Shown piece after piece: positions 26,250 through 35,677 of a stretch of DNA of 64,000 nt. The number at the start of each line of letters is the position of its first letter. Position 1 is the first letter of the stretch. The notes beneath the pieces were generated by a model that worked only from the letters and a program-made list of their open reading frames with translations, did no database searches and was not told where the DNA came from. Position numbers and translations under genes: made by a program. Source of the stretch: Haloimpatiens sp042688525 (GTDB taxonomy: Bacteria; Bacillota; Clostridia; Clostridiales; Clostridiaceae); contig NZ_JBHWAB010000001.1 of the NCBI RefSeq assembly GCF_042688525.2, positions 3,472,001 to 3,536,000 of the forward strand, written 5' to 3'.

Positions 26250-27167
26250 CTAGTCCTCAATCCCTTCTGATGCTTTTAGAGCTTTTATAGCGACTTCTAA
26301 CTGACTTAAATCCGGTTCTCTTGTTGTAAGTCTTTGAAGCTGCAATCCTGGATATGCTAGTATTCTAGATATCACATTATCATTTTTCCCAAGCCATCTT
26401 ATTATTTCATAAGTTATACCAGAAATTAATGGTAATAGAACTATTCGATATACTATTCTTTGAATTACAGACTGCCATCCAGCAAGTGAAAATACTAATA
26501 TACTTACTATCATTACTAAAAATAAGAAATTTGTTCCACATCTTGGATGAAACCTCTTAAATTCAGTTGCATTTTCTGGTGTTAGTTCTTTTCCACTTTC
26601 ATAGCAAAATATAGATTTATGTTCTGCTCCATGATACTGATAAACCCTATTAATATCTTCTAATTTCCCTATGAAAAAAATGTATAAAATAAAAATTAAT
26701 ACTCTAATGGCACCTTCAATTATATTTAATGTAAATGAATTATTGGTAACTGATTTTTTAAAAAAATTTGCTGCAACTGTTGGTAAAATAAAAAAGAGTC
26801 CTACAGCAAAAATCAATGAAACTACAAGAGACATACCTAATATTACATCATCGCTTTTTTCCTTAAAAACTTTTTCAAACCATTTATCGAATTTAGATGG
26901 TTCAGTATCTTCATCATCTTCAAAAAATGATGCAGAATAATTTAAAGCTTTTATTCCAATAATTAATGAGTCAATTAATGTTACAAATCCTCTTATAATA
27001 GGAAATCCTAATAATTTATTTCTTTTTGTAAAAGGTACTATTTCTCTTTTGTCCGTTACAATTTCTCCATCAGATTTTCTTACACAAGTAGCTATACCTT
27101 TACTACCTCTCATCATAACTCCCTCAATTACTGCTTGACCACCTACCATAGTTTTGTTCTTTTTCAT
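26250..27167 (-). CDS. yqhQ: DUF1385 membrane protein YqhQ
   Basis: A 305-residue DUF1385 protein. The N-terminus holds the family signature GGQAVIEGVMMRG, then two central hydrophobic helices (about 110-135 and 155-175), the motif YHGAEHKSIFCYESG (about 190) and further helices (about 215-260). No biochemical function is established. It sits between tdk and prmC as in many Firmicutes. ATG 27167 follows GGAAGGGG; the GTG six bases upstream is unlikely. Confidence 0.88.
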   Translation of the reverse strand: MKKNKTMVGGQAVIEGVMMRGSKGIATCVRKSDGEIVTDKREIVPFTKRNKLLGFPIIRGFVTLIDSLIIGIKALNYSASFFEDDEDTEPSKFDKWFEKVFKEKSDDVILGMSLVVSLIFAVGLFFILPTVAANFFKKSVTNNSFTLNIIEGAIRVLIFILYIFFIGKLEDINRVYQYHGAEHKSIFCYESGKELTPENATEFKRFHPRCGTNFLFLVMIVSILVFSLAGWQSVIQRIVYRIVLLPLISGITYEIIRWLGKNDNVISRILAYPGLQLQRLTTREPDLSQLEVAIKALKASEGIED

Positions 27168-27195
27168 GTACACACCCCTTCCTTTAGTTTAAACT

Positions 27196-27801
27196 TTATT
27201 TTATTTCTTCTTTAATATACTCTTCTTTATATTTAAAAAAACATTTAGCACATAATGCTTCATACTCAACATCATCTTCCTTTTCTATAGCAACTTGATT
27301 TCCTTCAAAAACAAATCTTCCATTAATTTTTCTACCATTTGCTATAGCTTTTTTTCCACAACTACATATATTTTTTAATTCCTCAATGCTGTGTGCTATT
27401 AAAAGCAATCTAGAACTTCCCTCAAATCCATTCATTTGAAAATCAGTACGAAGTCCATAGCAAATCACCGGAATATCCATTTTTACAGCTATTTTAAGTA
27501 ATTGATCTATTTGATTTTTTTTGAAAAATTGAACTTCATCTACTAAAATACAATCTATTTTTTCATTAACTTCTGTCCATTTTTCAACCTCATCATATAC
27601 ATTTGCCTTTTGTGGTAAAAGTAAATCTACCTTTCTCGTTACCCCTATTCTAGAAACTATTTTATCTCCACCTTTAGTATCGGTTTTAGGCTTCATAATT
27701 AAAATTCTCATACCTCTCTCTTCATAATTATGAGCCACCTGAATCAAATTTGTTGACTTTCCACAATTCATAGCACCATATCTAAAATATAATTTACTCA
27801 T
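27196..27801 (-). CDS. tdk: Thymidine kinase
   Basis: A 201-residue type-II thymidine kinase. The P-loop is GAMNCGKSTNLI, Walker B/lasso region CILVDEVQFF, catalytic Glu within it, and a structural zinc site with CSCGKKA and CAKCFF. It phosphorylates thymidine for dTTP salvage. ATG 27801 follows AAGGTGG. It is first gene of a long operon, with a sigma-A promoter at 27852-27880. Confidence 0.95.
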   Translation of the reverse strand: MSKLYFRYGAMNCGKSTNLIQVAHNYEERGMRILIMKPKTDTKGGDKIVSRIGVTRKVDLLLPQKANVYDEVEKWTEVNEKIDCILVDEVQFFKKNQIDQLLKIAVKMDIPVICYGLRTDFQMNGFEGSSRLLLIAHSIEELKNICSCGKKAIANGRKINGRFVFEGNQVAIEKEDDVEYEALCAKCFFKYKEEYIKEEIK

Positions 27802-27851
27802 ACTTATTACCACCTTATCTACTATTACTTTTACTTTGTTATACTCTATTT

Positions 27852-27880
27852 ATTATATTGCAATTTGTTGTCATAATCAA
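27852..27880 (-). promoter_or_regulatory. Sigma-A promoter of the tdk operon
   Basis: Minus strand TTGATT (27875-27880), 17-base spacer, TATAAT (27852-27857), about 50 bases before the tdk start. Confidence 0.7.
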
Positions 27881-28106
27881 AAACTATTTTATTACAATTA
27901 CCAATATACAATTCAACTTTTAAACTTTTATAAAATAAAATTCATACTAAATAATATATCAAAAATTTTAATAATCTTCACTTTAAAAAATCATTGTTAC
28001 TTGCTCTTCGTTGTTTCTACTTTAAATTTGGGGTTAAATTTTATACTTTTTCATCCATAAAAATTAAATATGAACTACATAGTTCATATTATTAAATAAT
28101 ATTTTA
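27881..28106. other. Intergenic region between divergent tdk and rpmE
   Basis: About 225 bases of A/T-rich sequence between two outward promoters. A short open frame here has poor codon use and no ribosome site. Nothing else supportable was seen. Confidence 0.4.
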
Positions 28107-28135
28107 TTGACTAATTAAATATATAATGCTATAAT
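28107..28135 (+). promoter_or_regulatory. Sigma-A promoter of rpmE
   Basis: TTGACT (28107-28112), 17-base spacer, TATAAT (28130-28135). It predicts a leader of about 45 nt before the rpmE ATG. Confidence 0.8.
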
Positions 28136-28186
28136 CTAGTAGTTGAAAATGCCGTTAGCAGTGGTAGTTTGAGAGAGGTGAGAAGA

Positions 28187-28399
28187 ATGAAAAAAGACTT
28201 ACAACCAACATATTATCATGATGCAGTTGTAAAATGTGCTTGTGGTAATACTTTCACAACTGGATCTACTCAAAAAGAGCTTAAGGTTGAAATATGCTCC
28301 AAATGTCATCCTTTCTACACTGGTAAACAAAAGATGGTTGATACTGGTGGAAGAGTTGAAAAATTCTTAAAGAAATACAACATGACAATGGAAGAATAA
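28187..28399 (+). CDS. rpmE: 50S ribosomal protein L31
   Basis: A 70-residue ribosomal protein of the zinc-containing type, with cysteine pairs CACG (about 16-18) and CSKC (about 36-39) and the HPFYTGKQKMVDTGGRVEKF signature. ATG 28187 follows GAGAGGTG; the longer frame from 28169 would start in the ribosome site. It is transcribed divergently from tdk and convergently with rho. Its short structured leader may hold an autoregulatory element. Confidence 0.96.
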   Translation: MKKDLQPTYYHDAVVKCACGNTFTTGSTQKELKVEICSKCHPFYTGKQKMVDTGGRVEKFLKKYNMTMEE

Positions 28400-28403
28400 A
28401 ATT

Positions 28404-28434
28404 AATGGGAAAGATAATTATTATCTTTCCCATT
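28404..28434. terminator. Bidirectional terminator of rpmE and rho
   Basis: A 14-bp perfect stem (28404-28417 with 28421-28434) with a 3-nt loop. Plus-strand TTTTTCTTT follows. Its right arm includes the rho stop codon. Confidence 0.88.
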
Positions 28435-29860
28435 TTTCTTTATTATATATTTTAATAAATTCTTTATTATTCTTTGTCTTAGACATAGAATTTATCAAAG
28501 CTTCTGTAGTTTTTTCTCCATTTCCTTCTTTATACATATATTTTCTTAAATTAAATGCAACTTCCATTTCTTCTTTAGATAACAATAAATCTTCTCTTCT
28601 TGTTCCTGATTTAAATATATCTAAAGCAGGGAAAATCCTTCTTTCTTGAAGTTTTCTATCCAAATGAACCTCCATATTTCCTGTTCCTTTGAATTCTTCA
28701 AATATCATATCATCCATTCTACTTCCGGTTTCAACAAGTGCTGTAGCCAGAATAGTTAAACTTCCCCCTTCTTCGATGTTTCTTGCTGCACCAAAGAATT
28801 TTTTAGGCATTATTAATGCTCCTGGATCAAGACCACCTGATAAAGTTCTTCCTGTAGGATTTATAGTTAAATTATACGCTCTTGCAAGTCTAGTTATACT
28901 ATCTAAAAGTATCACTACATCTTGACCTTGTTCAACCATTCTTTTAGCTCTTTCTAGAACCATGTATGCAACTTTTGAATGATGTTCAGGTTCTTCATCA
29001 AAAGTTGAATATATAACTTCCCCATGGATTGAACGCTGCATATCAGTAACTTCTTCTGGTCTCTCGTCTATTAAAACAACTATAAGTTTAGTTTGTGGGT
29101 GATTTTTTTCAATACTAGTAGCTATTTTCTTTAAAAGAGTTGTCTTTCCCGCTTTAGGAGGAGCCACTATCATACCTCTTTGGCCTTTTCCTATTGGAGA
29201 GATTATATCCATGATTCTTGTAGATAAATCAATTTGACTAGTCTCAAGTTGTATCCTTTGTCTAGGATAAATAGGCGTTAGTGTTTCAAATTTTTTTCTA
29301 TTTATTGCTTTTTGAGGATTTTCTCCATTTACTCTTTGAACATATAGGAGAGCTTTAAATTTTTCTCCTTCTTTAGGAAGTCTTACTTTTCCTTCTACTT
29401 CATCACCTGTTTTTAAATTAAATTTTCTTATTTGAGAAGGAGAAACATACACATCTTCAGAACTTGTTAAGTAATTTTTTCCTCTTAAAAATCCATAACT
29501 ATTATTCTCATTTATTTCTAATACACCTTTAGCTGTATTAGACTCCTTAATCATTTTCAGCTTCTCTTTAATAGCTTTATTATTCATATTTGATTTAGAA
29601 ATTTCACTTATTTTTATATCATCTTCAACCTTTTTGTTTGATTCCTTTAAATTATTATTCTTATCTTTCTTTTGGAATGCTTTAGGAGAAATTTTTTCTC
29701 TTAATATTTCACCATCTTTTTTTATGTACACAGGTGACACTTTTTGAATTTGTTCAATCAATTCAACTTTTTTATATTTAGAGTATCCCTTAACTCCTAA
29801 CTCTTTTGCCATCTTCTTCAGTTCCATTACTGTCATCTTGCTCAAATCCTTATTAGACAA
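28421..29860 (-). CDS. rho: Transcription termination factor Rho
   Basis: A 479-residue hexameric RNA helicase. The N-terminal Rho-N helix-extended-loop domain (about 1-45, MTVMELKKMAKELGVKGYSK) is followed by a Lys/Asn-rich insertion (about 55-110) common in clostridia, a cold-shock RNA-binding domain (about 115-180), Walker A APPKAGKTTLLK (about 236) and Walker B VILLDSITRLARAYN (about 318). The start is TTG 29860 after GGAGATGG. It terminates untranslated transcripts. Confidence 0.97.
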   Translation of the reverse strand: MSNKDLSKMTVMELKKMAKELGVKGYSKYKKVELIEQIQKVSPVYIKKDGEILREKISPKAFQKKDKNNNLKESNKKVEDDIKISEISKSNMNNKAIKEKLKMIKESNTAKGVLEINENNSYGFLRGKNYLTSSEDVYVSPSQIRKFNLKTGDEVEGKVRLPKEGEKFKALLYVQRVNGENPQKAINRKKFETLTPIYPRQRIQLETSQIDLSTRIMDIISPIGKGQRGMIVAPPKAGKTTLLKKIATSIEKNHPQTKLIVVLIDERPEEVTDMQRSIHGEVIYSTFDEEPEHHSKVAYMVLERAKRMVEQGQDVVILLDSITRLARAYNLTINPTGRTLSGGLDPGALIMPKKFFGAARNIEEGGSLTILATALVETGSRMDDMIFEEFKGTGNMEVHLDRKLQERRIFPALDIFKSGTRREDLLLSKEEMEVAFNLRKYMYKEGNGEKTTEALINSMSKTKNNKEFIKIYNKEKWER

Positions 29861-29989
29861 TTCACCATCTCCTTAATATTAAGTTGTATTATATTAACCT
29901 TGGGAAATTTTCTTAAAGGAATTACTTGAAGTGTGATACTTTATATATTATAACTTATTTGTATATTTAAATCTACACAAATAATAAAA

Positions 29990-30023
29990 AATTAACCAAC
30001 ATATTCTAAATTTTTGGTTAATT
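29990..30023 (-). terminator. Terminator downstream of the 117-residue unknown gene
   Basis: Stem AATTAACCA / TGGTTAATT (29990-29998, 30015-30023), followed on the minus strand by TTTTTATTATT. It separates this gene from rho. Confidence 0.75.
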
Positions 30024-30046
30024 ATACTAAGTTAATTTATTTTTTA

Positions 30047-30400
30047 TCACCTAAGTGTACAAATCATTTTATTTATTTCACTATTTATATGTTCATACTT
30101 ATTCACTTTTTCCATAATTTTATCTTCTTTTCCAACTAAAAATAGAGGAACATTTAAAACTTCACATCCACCTATTAACATATCCTTTTTCATCAAATCA
30201 CTTATAATATATTTATAAAAATGCTTTTGATCACACAAAGGACACTGAATCTCAAATATTATTTCCTTCTTTTTAATCTTTACTCTCAAGTAATCAAAGC
30301 CTTTACAGACATATTCTAATTCAAATAAAGAAACTGTTTTAACATTATATTTATTTAAATAATTTTTTAATGCTATAGTAATATTAGTATTAAATACCAC
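30047..30400 (-). CDS. Hypothetical protein with CPLC motif
   Basis: A soluble protein of 117 residues that I do not recognise. The middle holds a CPLCDQKHFYKY segment (about 53-64), a possible half metal site, and another cysteine at about 79 (GGCEV). The flanking strand-rich region YLRVKIKKKEIIFEIQ suggests a small beta domain. The start is GTG 30400 behind AGGAGGGGAG, a very strong ribosome site, which supports real expression. It lies between terminators of pyrG and its own, so it is a single-gene unit. Confidence 0.7.
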   Translation of the reverse strand: MVFNTNITIALKNYLNKYNVKTVSLFELEYVCKGFDYLRVKIKKKEIIFEIQCPLCDQKHFYKYIISDLMKKDMLIGGCEVLNVPLFLVGKEDKIMEKVNKYEHINSEINKMICTLR

Positions 30401-30501
30401 TTTACTCCCCTCCTACCTATTTTTATTCTATATTTATTATTAATTTCCTTTATTTAAAATTAACTTCATTCTTTAAATCGTCAAAATATGACAATAAATA
30501 A

Positions 30502-30543
30502 AATAAGCTGTAAGATAGTTTTTGTACTATCTTACAGCTTATT
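30502..30543 (-). terminator. Terminator of pyrG
   Basis: A perfect 18-bp stem (30526-30543 with 30502-30519), followed on the minus strand by TTTATTTATTG, 11 bases after the pyrG stop. Confidence 0.9.
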
Positions 30544-30553
30544 AACTTTCACT

Positions 30554-32155
30554 TTATTTATTATTCATTGAAGCTTTTATAAATTCTCTAAATAATGGAT
30601 GTGGTTTGTTTGGTCTTGATTTTAATTCTGGATGAAATTGTACTGCAACAAACCAAGGATGATCTTTAAGCTCTACAATTTCTACTAATCTTCCATCAGG
30701 ACTTGTTCCTACAAATTGCAGACCTTTTTCTTGTAATTGTTTCTTATATTCATTATTGAACTCATATCTATGTCTATGTCTTTCATAAATAATTTCTTCA
30801 TTGTATGATTCAAAAGAATATGTATCATTTTTTAGTTTACAAGGATAAACTCCAAGTCTCATAGTTCCACCTTTTTCATCTACATCCTTTTGATCTGGCA
30901 TTAAATCTATAACAGGATATTTTGTTTCTGGATTTATCTCTGAACTATGCGCTCCTTCTAACCCTGCTACATTTCTTGAAAATTCTATAACAGCACATTG
31001 CATTCCAAGACAAATTCCGAAGAAAGGAACTTTATTTTCTCTAGCATATGTTATAGCTTCTATTTTTCCTTCTATCCCTCTATCTCCAAATCCTCCTGGA
31101 ACAAGTATTCCATCTACATCAGATAAAATATCTTTAACATTTTCTCTAGTAACTTCTTCTGCATTTATCCATTTCACACTAACATCAGCATCATTTTCTA
31201 ATCCACCATGACTTAAAGCTTCTACTACTGATATATATGCATCATGAAGTTCTACATATTTTCCTACCAATCCTATTGTAACTTTTTTAGTTAAATTCTT
31301 CATTTTATTAACCATTTTAATCCAACTTTGAAGTTCTACACCTTCACAATTCATATTTAATTTTTTACATACTAAATTATCTAATCCTTCTTTATGAAGC
31401 AAAAGTGGTACTTCGTATAAATTTTCAGCATCCAAGTTTTGAATTACAGATTCTCCATCTATATTACAGAATAATCCTATTTTATCTTTCATTTCTTCAG
31501 AAAGAGGTCTTTCTGATCTGCATACTATTACATCTGGTTGAATACCTATGCTTCTTAATTCTTTTACTGAATGTTGAGTTGGCTTAGTTTTAAGTTCTCC
31601 TGCTTTTCCTAAATAAGGTACTAATGTAACATGTATGAAACACACATTTTCTCTTCCAACTTCATATTTTATCTGTCTTATAGATTCTAAAAATGGTAAT
31701 GATTCAATATCTCCTACTGTTCCACCTATTTCTGTTATAACTACATCTACATCTTTTTCTTTAGCTACTCTATATACTCTACTTTTTATTTCATTAGTTA
31801 TATGTGGTATAACTTGAACAGTTCCACCTAAATAATCTCCACGTCTTTCCTTAGATATAACAGACCAATATATTTTTCCAGTAGTAACATTACTGTTTTT
31901 ACTTAAGCTTTCATCTATAAATCTTTCATAGTGTCCTAAATCTAAGTCTGTTTCTGCTCCATCATCTGTTACAAACACTTCACCATGTTGATATGGACTC
32001 ATTGTACCTGGATCCACATTTAAGTATGGGTCAAATTTTTGAATTGAAACTTTTAACCCTCTATTTTTTAACAGTCTTCCTAATGAGGCTGCAGTAATTC
32101 CTTTTCCTAATGAAGAAACAACACCACCAGTGACAAATATGTATTTAGTATCCAT
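30554..32155 (-). CDS. pyrG: CTP synthase
   Basis: A 533-residue enzyme aminating UTP to CTP with glutamine. The N-terminal synthase domain (about 1-266) begins KYIFVTGGVVSSLGKGI; the C-terminal glutaminase (about 290-533) has the nucleophile in FFGICLGMQCAV and His-Glu in AVQFHPELKS. Full length; AGGAGGAG lies before ATG 32155. No GGGC-type initiation or clear attenuator like that of B. subtilis pyrG could be made out in its leader. Confidence 0.98.
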   Translation of the reverse strand: MDTKYIFVTGGVVSSLGKGITAASLGRLLKNRGLKVSIQKFDPYLNVDPGTMSPYQHGEVFVTDDGAETDLDLGHYERFIDESLSKNSNVTTGKIYWSVISKERRGDYLGGTVQVIPHITNEIKSRVYRVAKEKDVDVVITEIGGTVGDIESLPFLESIRQIKYEVGRENVCFIHVTLVPYLGKAGELKTKPTQHSVKELRSIGIQPDVIVCRSERPLSEEMKDKIGLFCNIDGESVIQNLDAENLYEVPLLLHKEGLDNLVCKKLNMNCEGVELQSWIKMVNKMKNLTKKVTIGLVGKYVELHDAYISVVEALSHGGLENDADVSVKWINAEEVTRENVKDILSDVDGILVPGGFGDRGIEGKIEAITYARENKVPFFGICLGMQCAVIEFSRNVAGLEGAHSSEINPETKYPVIDLMPDQKDVDEKGGTMRLGVYPCKLKNDTYSFESYNEEIIYERHRHRYEFNNEYKKQLQEKGLQFVGTSPDGRLVEIVELKDHPWFVAVQFHPELKSRPNKPHPLFREFIKASMNNK

Positions 32156-32407
32156 CCGTACTCCTCCTTAATTTATCTTTAAAATAAAAAAAACTTTTGT
32201 TTTCACAAAAAAAATATTGACATACATAGAATTAAATATTATAATTTAAATTACCCTATAATTTACAATAGAATTTTTATGTCTCAAAACATATTTATTA
32301 TAATACCACATTTTTTTAAAATACGCTATACTTTTTTTGCGTTTTTTATTTTTTTTTATTTGTACGTAAATATGAATTTCTAAACCAGCATCATATCATC
32401 AAAAACT

Positions 32408-32722
32408 CTACATAGATTTTTTGTTTTCATTCAAAGTTTGTTCAATTATATCATCAGCTTCAAAGTATAAATCTCTAAAATATTTGTTAATTAAAAATTT
32501 TTCCTTAGCTTTTTTAGTTTCATATCCTATAACATTTCTATTTTTTATTTTAAAGTCTTTATTAAATCTTTGTATATTTTCACAATGATACTTTTTCAAT
32601 AATAAAAATAACATATATTTGCAATTTGTATCCTTTAGTATTTTAAATAATTCTTCTTTGCTAATCCCATTCATTTCACAAATAGTTTGTATAATAATAT
32701 TATACCTATCTTCTATTTTCAT
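32408..32722 (-). CDS. Hypothetical protein downstream of the sigma-54 activator
   Basis: A mostly helical, Lys-rich protein of 104 residues that I do not recognise. Its N-terminal stretch DRYNIIIQTICEMNGISKEE, followed by FKILKDTNCKYMLFLLLKKY, could form a helix-turn-helix, but this is only a pattern. The ATG at 32722 is preceded by AGGAGGAATATT; the longer frame to 32764 has no such site. It lies 83 bases after the activator gene, in the same direction, with no terminator seen between, so it may be co-expressed. Confidence 0.65.
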   Translation of the reverse strand: MKIEDRYNIIIQTICEMNGISKEELFKILKDTNCKYMLFLLLKKYHCENIQRFNKDFKIKNRNVIGYETKKAKEKFLINKYFRDLYFEADDIIEQTLNENKKSM

Positions 32723-32805
32723 AATATTCCTCCTAATAATATTTAACATTAAAATTATTGACAAATTTTAAATATGTTAAACAAAAGAGAAACTAAATGA
32801 GACCA

Positions 32806-34146
32806 TTATTCTATAATATTAAATTTTTTTATTTTATATTGCAAAGTTTGTCTTGGTATACCTAAATTTTTAGCTGTTTTTGAAATGTTAAAATTATTTG
32901 TTTCCAACTCATTTTTTATATACTGATTTTCTATACTCATTAATTTTTCTTTTAAAGAAAGCGTTTCTATACAGACATCAGTATAACACTTTAAATCTTG
33001 TAATGTTATAAATCCCTCTTGTTTAAAATTAAATATGCTTTCTAAAGTATGTTCAAGTTCTCTTACATTACCTTTCCATTCGTAATTTACTAGCTTACTT
33101 AATGCATCTTCATCTATTCCCTCTATACAATTACTAAATTCATTATTAAATTTTTTTATAAAATAACTTATTAAAACAGGTATATCTTCTCGTCTTTTTC
33201 TAAGAGGTGGAATATTAAGCCTCAATACATTTAATCTGTAATATAAGTCTCTTCTAAACCTTCTATTTTGTAATATGTACTCTGGACTCTCATTCAAAGA
33301 TGCTATTATTCTAACATCAACATGTTTAGTATTATTATCTCCTATTCTTCTTATACATCCATCTTGAATTACCCTCAATAACTTTCCTTGAAATTTAATA
33401 GGCATAGAATTAATTTCATCTAAATACAAAGTCCCTCCATTAGCTAGTTCAAAAAGTCCTTTTGCAGCTTTTGCACCAGTAAAACTTCCATTTGTTGTAC
33501 CAAACATAGTACTTTCAAATAATTCTTCAGGTATAGCTGCACAATTTTGTACTATAAAAGGTCCCTTTTTTCTAAAAGAATTATTATGAATAGATTGTAC
33601 AAATAATTCTTTACCAGTTCCTGTTTCCCCATATATTAATACTGGAGAAGAAGAACAAGCTATCTTCAAAGCTTTTTTCTTTAAATTAAGTATTGGCTTA
33701 CTTTTACCTAATATATTTATAAAATCATACCTTATATTACTATTTTTTTTCTTCATTACTATATTTTTAAGTTTAATTTTACTAGTATTGTCTCTTACAT
33801 CATATTTTTCATTTAAAACTATTCCCAAAGCTCCTACTATTTTTTTTTTACACATAATAGGATAAGAAGAATTGATCGTAATCAATTCTTCTCCTTTATA
33901 ATTTATGTATTTAGTCTTCTTTCTTAAAATAATTTTATTTTTATTTAATGCATTAATTAAATTACTAGTATCATATGTTAATGTTGGATATACTTGCAAT
34001 AAATCTTTACTTAATACTGCCTCTCTATTAATAGATTGAATCTTTTCAAGAGCACTATTTACAAAAACAACTTTATGTAACTTATCAATTATGATTACAC
34101 CTTCATTTAACCCCTCAAATACATCATACAAATATCTCTCAACCAT
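32806..34146 (-). CDS. Sigma-54-dependent activator with PAS domain
   Basis: A 446-residue enhancer-binding protein. The N-terminal PAS-type sensor (about 1-110) is followed by an AAA+ domain (about 145-370): Walker A GETGTGKE (about 173), the sigma-54 contact loop reading GSFTGA instead of GAFTGA (about 220), Walker B GGTLYLDEI (about 240) and an arginine-rich LRKRREDIP sensor region. A C-terminal Fis-type helix-turn-helix (ISKTAKNLGIPRQTLQYKIKKF) follows. It activates RpoN promoters in response to a signal bound by PAS. No target -24/-12 site could be found nearby. GGGG precedes ATG 34146. Confidence 0.93.
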   Translation of the reverse strand: MVERYLYDVFEGLNEGVIIIDKLHKVVFVNSALEKIQSINREAVLSKDLLQVYPTLTYDTSNLINALNKNKIILRKKTKYINYKGEELITINSSYPIMCKKKIVGALGIVLNEKYDVRDNTSKIKLKNIVMKKKNSNIRYDFINILGKSKPILNLKKKALKIACSSSPVLIYGETGTGKELFVQSIHNNSFRKKGPFIVQNCAAIPEELFESTMFGTTNGSFTGAKAAKGLFELANGGTLYLDEINSMPIKFQGKLLRVIQDGCIRRIGDNNTKHVDVRIIASLNESPEYILQNRRFRRDLYYRLNVLRLNIPPLRKRREDIPVLISYFIKKFNNEFSNCIEGIDEDALSKLVNYEWKGNVRELEHTLESIFNFKQEGFITLQDLKCYTDVCIETLSLKEKLMSIENQYIKNELETNNFNISKTAKNLGIPRQTLQYKIKKFNIIE

Positions 34147-34200
34147 ATCCCCACTATCCTTTTATTTAAAATCATTGTATATTACCATACGTTAAATTAA

Positions 34201-34629
34201 TTAACTTAGTTTATCTTCTGCTTTAATATTTATTTCCAAGGAAGTATTTTGCACTTTTTCTCCAATAACACCTAAATTATAATTTACGTATACATGTCCA
34301 CCATATTCATCCATATTAATATCTATATCCTTAGTTTCTACTTCCAGTTCCAATGTTCCATAAGGTGTATTGTATAAAATTATATCTTTATACTTTTTTT
34401 TAAAATTCATCTTTGTACTAGTAGTTCCCATTCTAATAAGGCAAAGCTTCTCTGGAGATATTTTCAACGTAGTAGTCGTCCCTTCCATTCCTGATATTTC
34501 TGTTTCATCATATACTGCAAAATACGAATCTTCTTTTTTGTAAAACTTTCCAGGAGTTACTACTTCTACTTTCTCTTTCTCATTTCCCTTTTGTTTGCTT
34601 GTCACAGAAATTATAGCTTTTTTCTTCAT
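34201..34629 (-). CDS. DUF1934 protein (YwiB-like)
   Basis: A 142-residue beta-rich protein: VTSKQKGNEKEKVEVVTPGKFYKKED at the N-terminus, a central ISGMEGTTTTLKISPEKLCLIRMG block and a C-terminal VYVNYNLG strand. These match the DUF1934 (calycin-like barrel) family, whose ligand is unknown. It is 16 bases after the PP-loop gene and begins with GAGAGTG before the ATG. Probably part of the ddl-PP-loop unit. Confidence 0.82.
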   Translation of the reverse strand: MKKKAIISVTSKQKGNEKEKVEVVTPGKFYKKEDSYFAVYDETEISGMEGTTTTLKISPEKLCLIRMGTTSTKMNFKKKYKDIILYNTPYGTLELEVETKDIDINMDEYGGHVYVNYNLGVIGEKVQNTSLEINIKAEDKLS

Positions 34630-34645
34630 ATTATCACTCTCACTT

Positions 34646-35629
34646 TTATTTTATCATATATTTATTTAACTCCTCATCACTAGCTGCTTTAACATCTATA
34701 TACTCATTTAAAGGATGTTTATAGTTATTATATCTGATAACAAGACTATCTTCATCTTTTCCTTTACAATACCTAGCTGTAACTTTTGCCGCAAATTCTG
34801 TATCCTCTTCATTAGGACTGCCTACAATCACAACCATAGATCCTTTAAAATCTCTACACAAAAATACTAAATCTTCTTCTTTCAATAATTCCTTAATCAT
34901 ATCAGCTTCCTCTGCTGTTCTAGTAGAAATTATCTTAGCATTTTCACTAACCCTAAAATGTCTTCCTATTTTTAAAAGCTCTAATTCTCTTTCCTCTACA
35001 TTTTCTTTATGAGTTAATAAATCTTTAAGTCTTCCAGCATAATTTGGTTCTGTAAGCTTACATCCTCCTGCTGGTGATGGATAATCTTTTATCCCCCACT
35101 TTTTTGCTAATTCCATTTGATCTTTTCTTCCTCTACCGCTTATTCCTAACAATCTTTCCCTATCTACCAAACCATCTAATTCCATTTGTGTTGGTGGTAA
35201 TACTTTAGCACAAAGAGGTCTTAATATTTTATCTGCAAATCCAGATTCTTTTTTAACAACATTTAGAGAAGATTTATTTTGAGACATAGGTCTTTGATTT
35301 AAAACTTCCCCAGTTATAATAAAATCTGCATTCATTTTTTCTAACAATTTTCCTGCATAACTCATCATCATTGCATGACAATCTATACATGGATTTATAT
35401 TCTTACCATATCCATGTTTAGGATTCTTAACCATTTCAAAATGTTCTTTAGAAAAATCAATAACCTCTAAAGGAATGTCTATTTGCTTAACCATTCTTTT
35501 AGCATTTTTTTCATTAAAAAAATAAGATCTGAAACAAATTCCTATTACTTCAATTCCTTGTTCTTTAACTAATTTAGCTGCCAATATACTGTCTAATCCA
35601 CCTGATACTAATGCTAATGCTTTACTCAT
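34646..35629 (-). CDS. PP-loop ATPase, putative tRNA-thiolation-like enzyme
   Basis: A 327-residue protein. The N-terminal adenylation domain has the PP-loop SGGLDS (about 9-14) and NPCIDCHAMMM (about 85), a cysteine pair typical of tRNA sulfur transferases. After about 170 residues comes SPAGGCKLTEPNYAGR and a C-terminal domain with LCRDFKGSMVVIVGSP. This layout matches a family annotated as MnmA/ThiI-like with a DUF814/NFACT-R-like tail; substrate unproven. ATG 35629 has AAAGGTGATTAT upstream; the earlier start at 35644 is less likely. It lies between ddl and DUF1934. Confidence 0.85.
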   Translation of the reverse strand: MSKALALVSGGLDSILAAKLVKEQGIEVIGICFRSYFFNEKNAKRMVKQIDIPLEVIDFSKEHFEMVKNPKHGYGKNINPCIDCHAMMMSYAGKLLEKMNADFIITGEVLNQRPMSQNKSSLNVVKKESGFADKILRPLCAKVLPPTQMELDGLVDRERLLGISGRGRKDQMELAKKWGIKDYPSPAGGCKLTEPNYAGRLKDLLTHKENVEERELELLKIGRHFRVSENAKIISTRTAEEADMIKELLKEEDLVFLCRDFKGSMVVIVGSPNEEDTEFAAKVTARYCKGKDEDSLVIRYNNYKHPLNEYIDVKAASDEELNKYMIK

Positions 35630-35677
35630 ATAATCACCTTTCATTATTTAAATTCTACATTTTTTTATTATTACCTT

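Noticed and set aside
27836..28060. A 74-codon plus-strand frame upstream of rpmE
   Set aside because: It starts opposite the tdk promoter, lacks a ribosome site and is of random A/T-rich composition.
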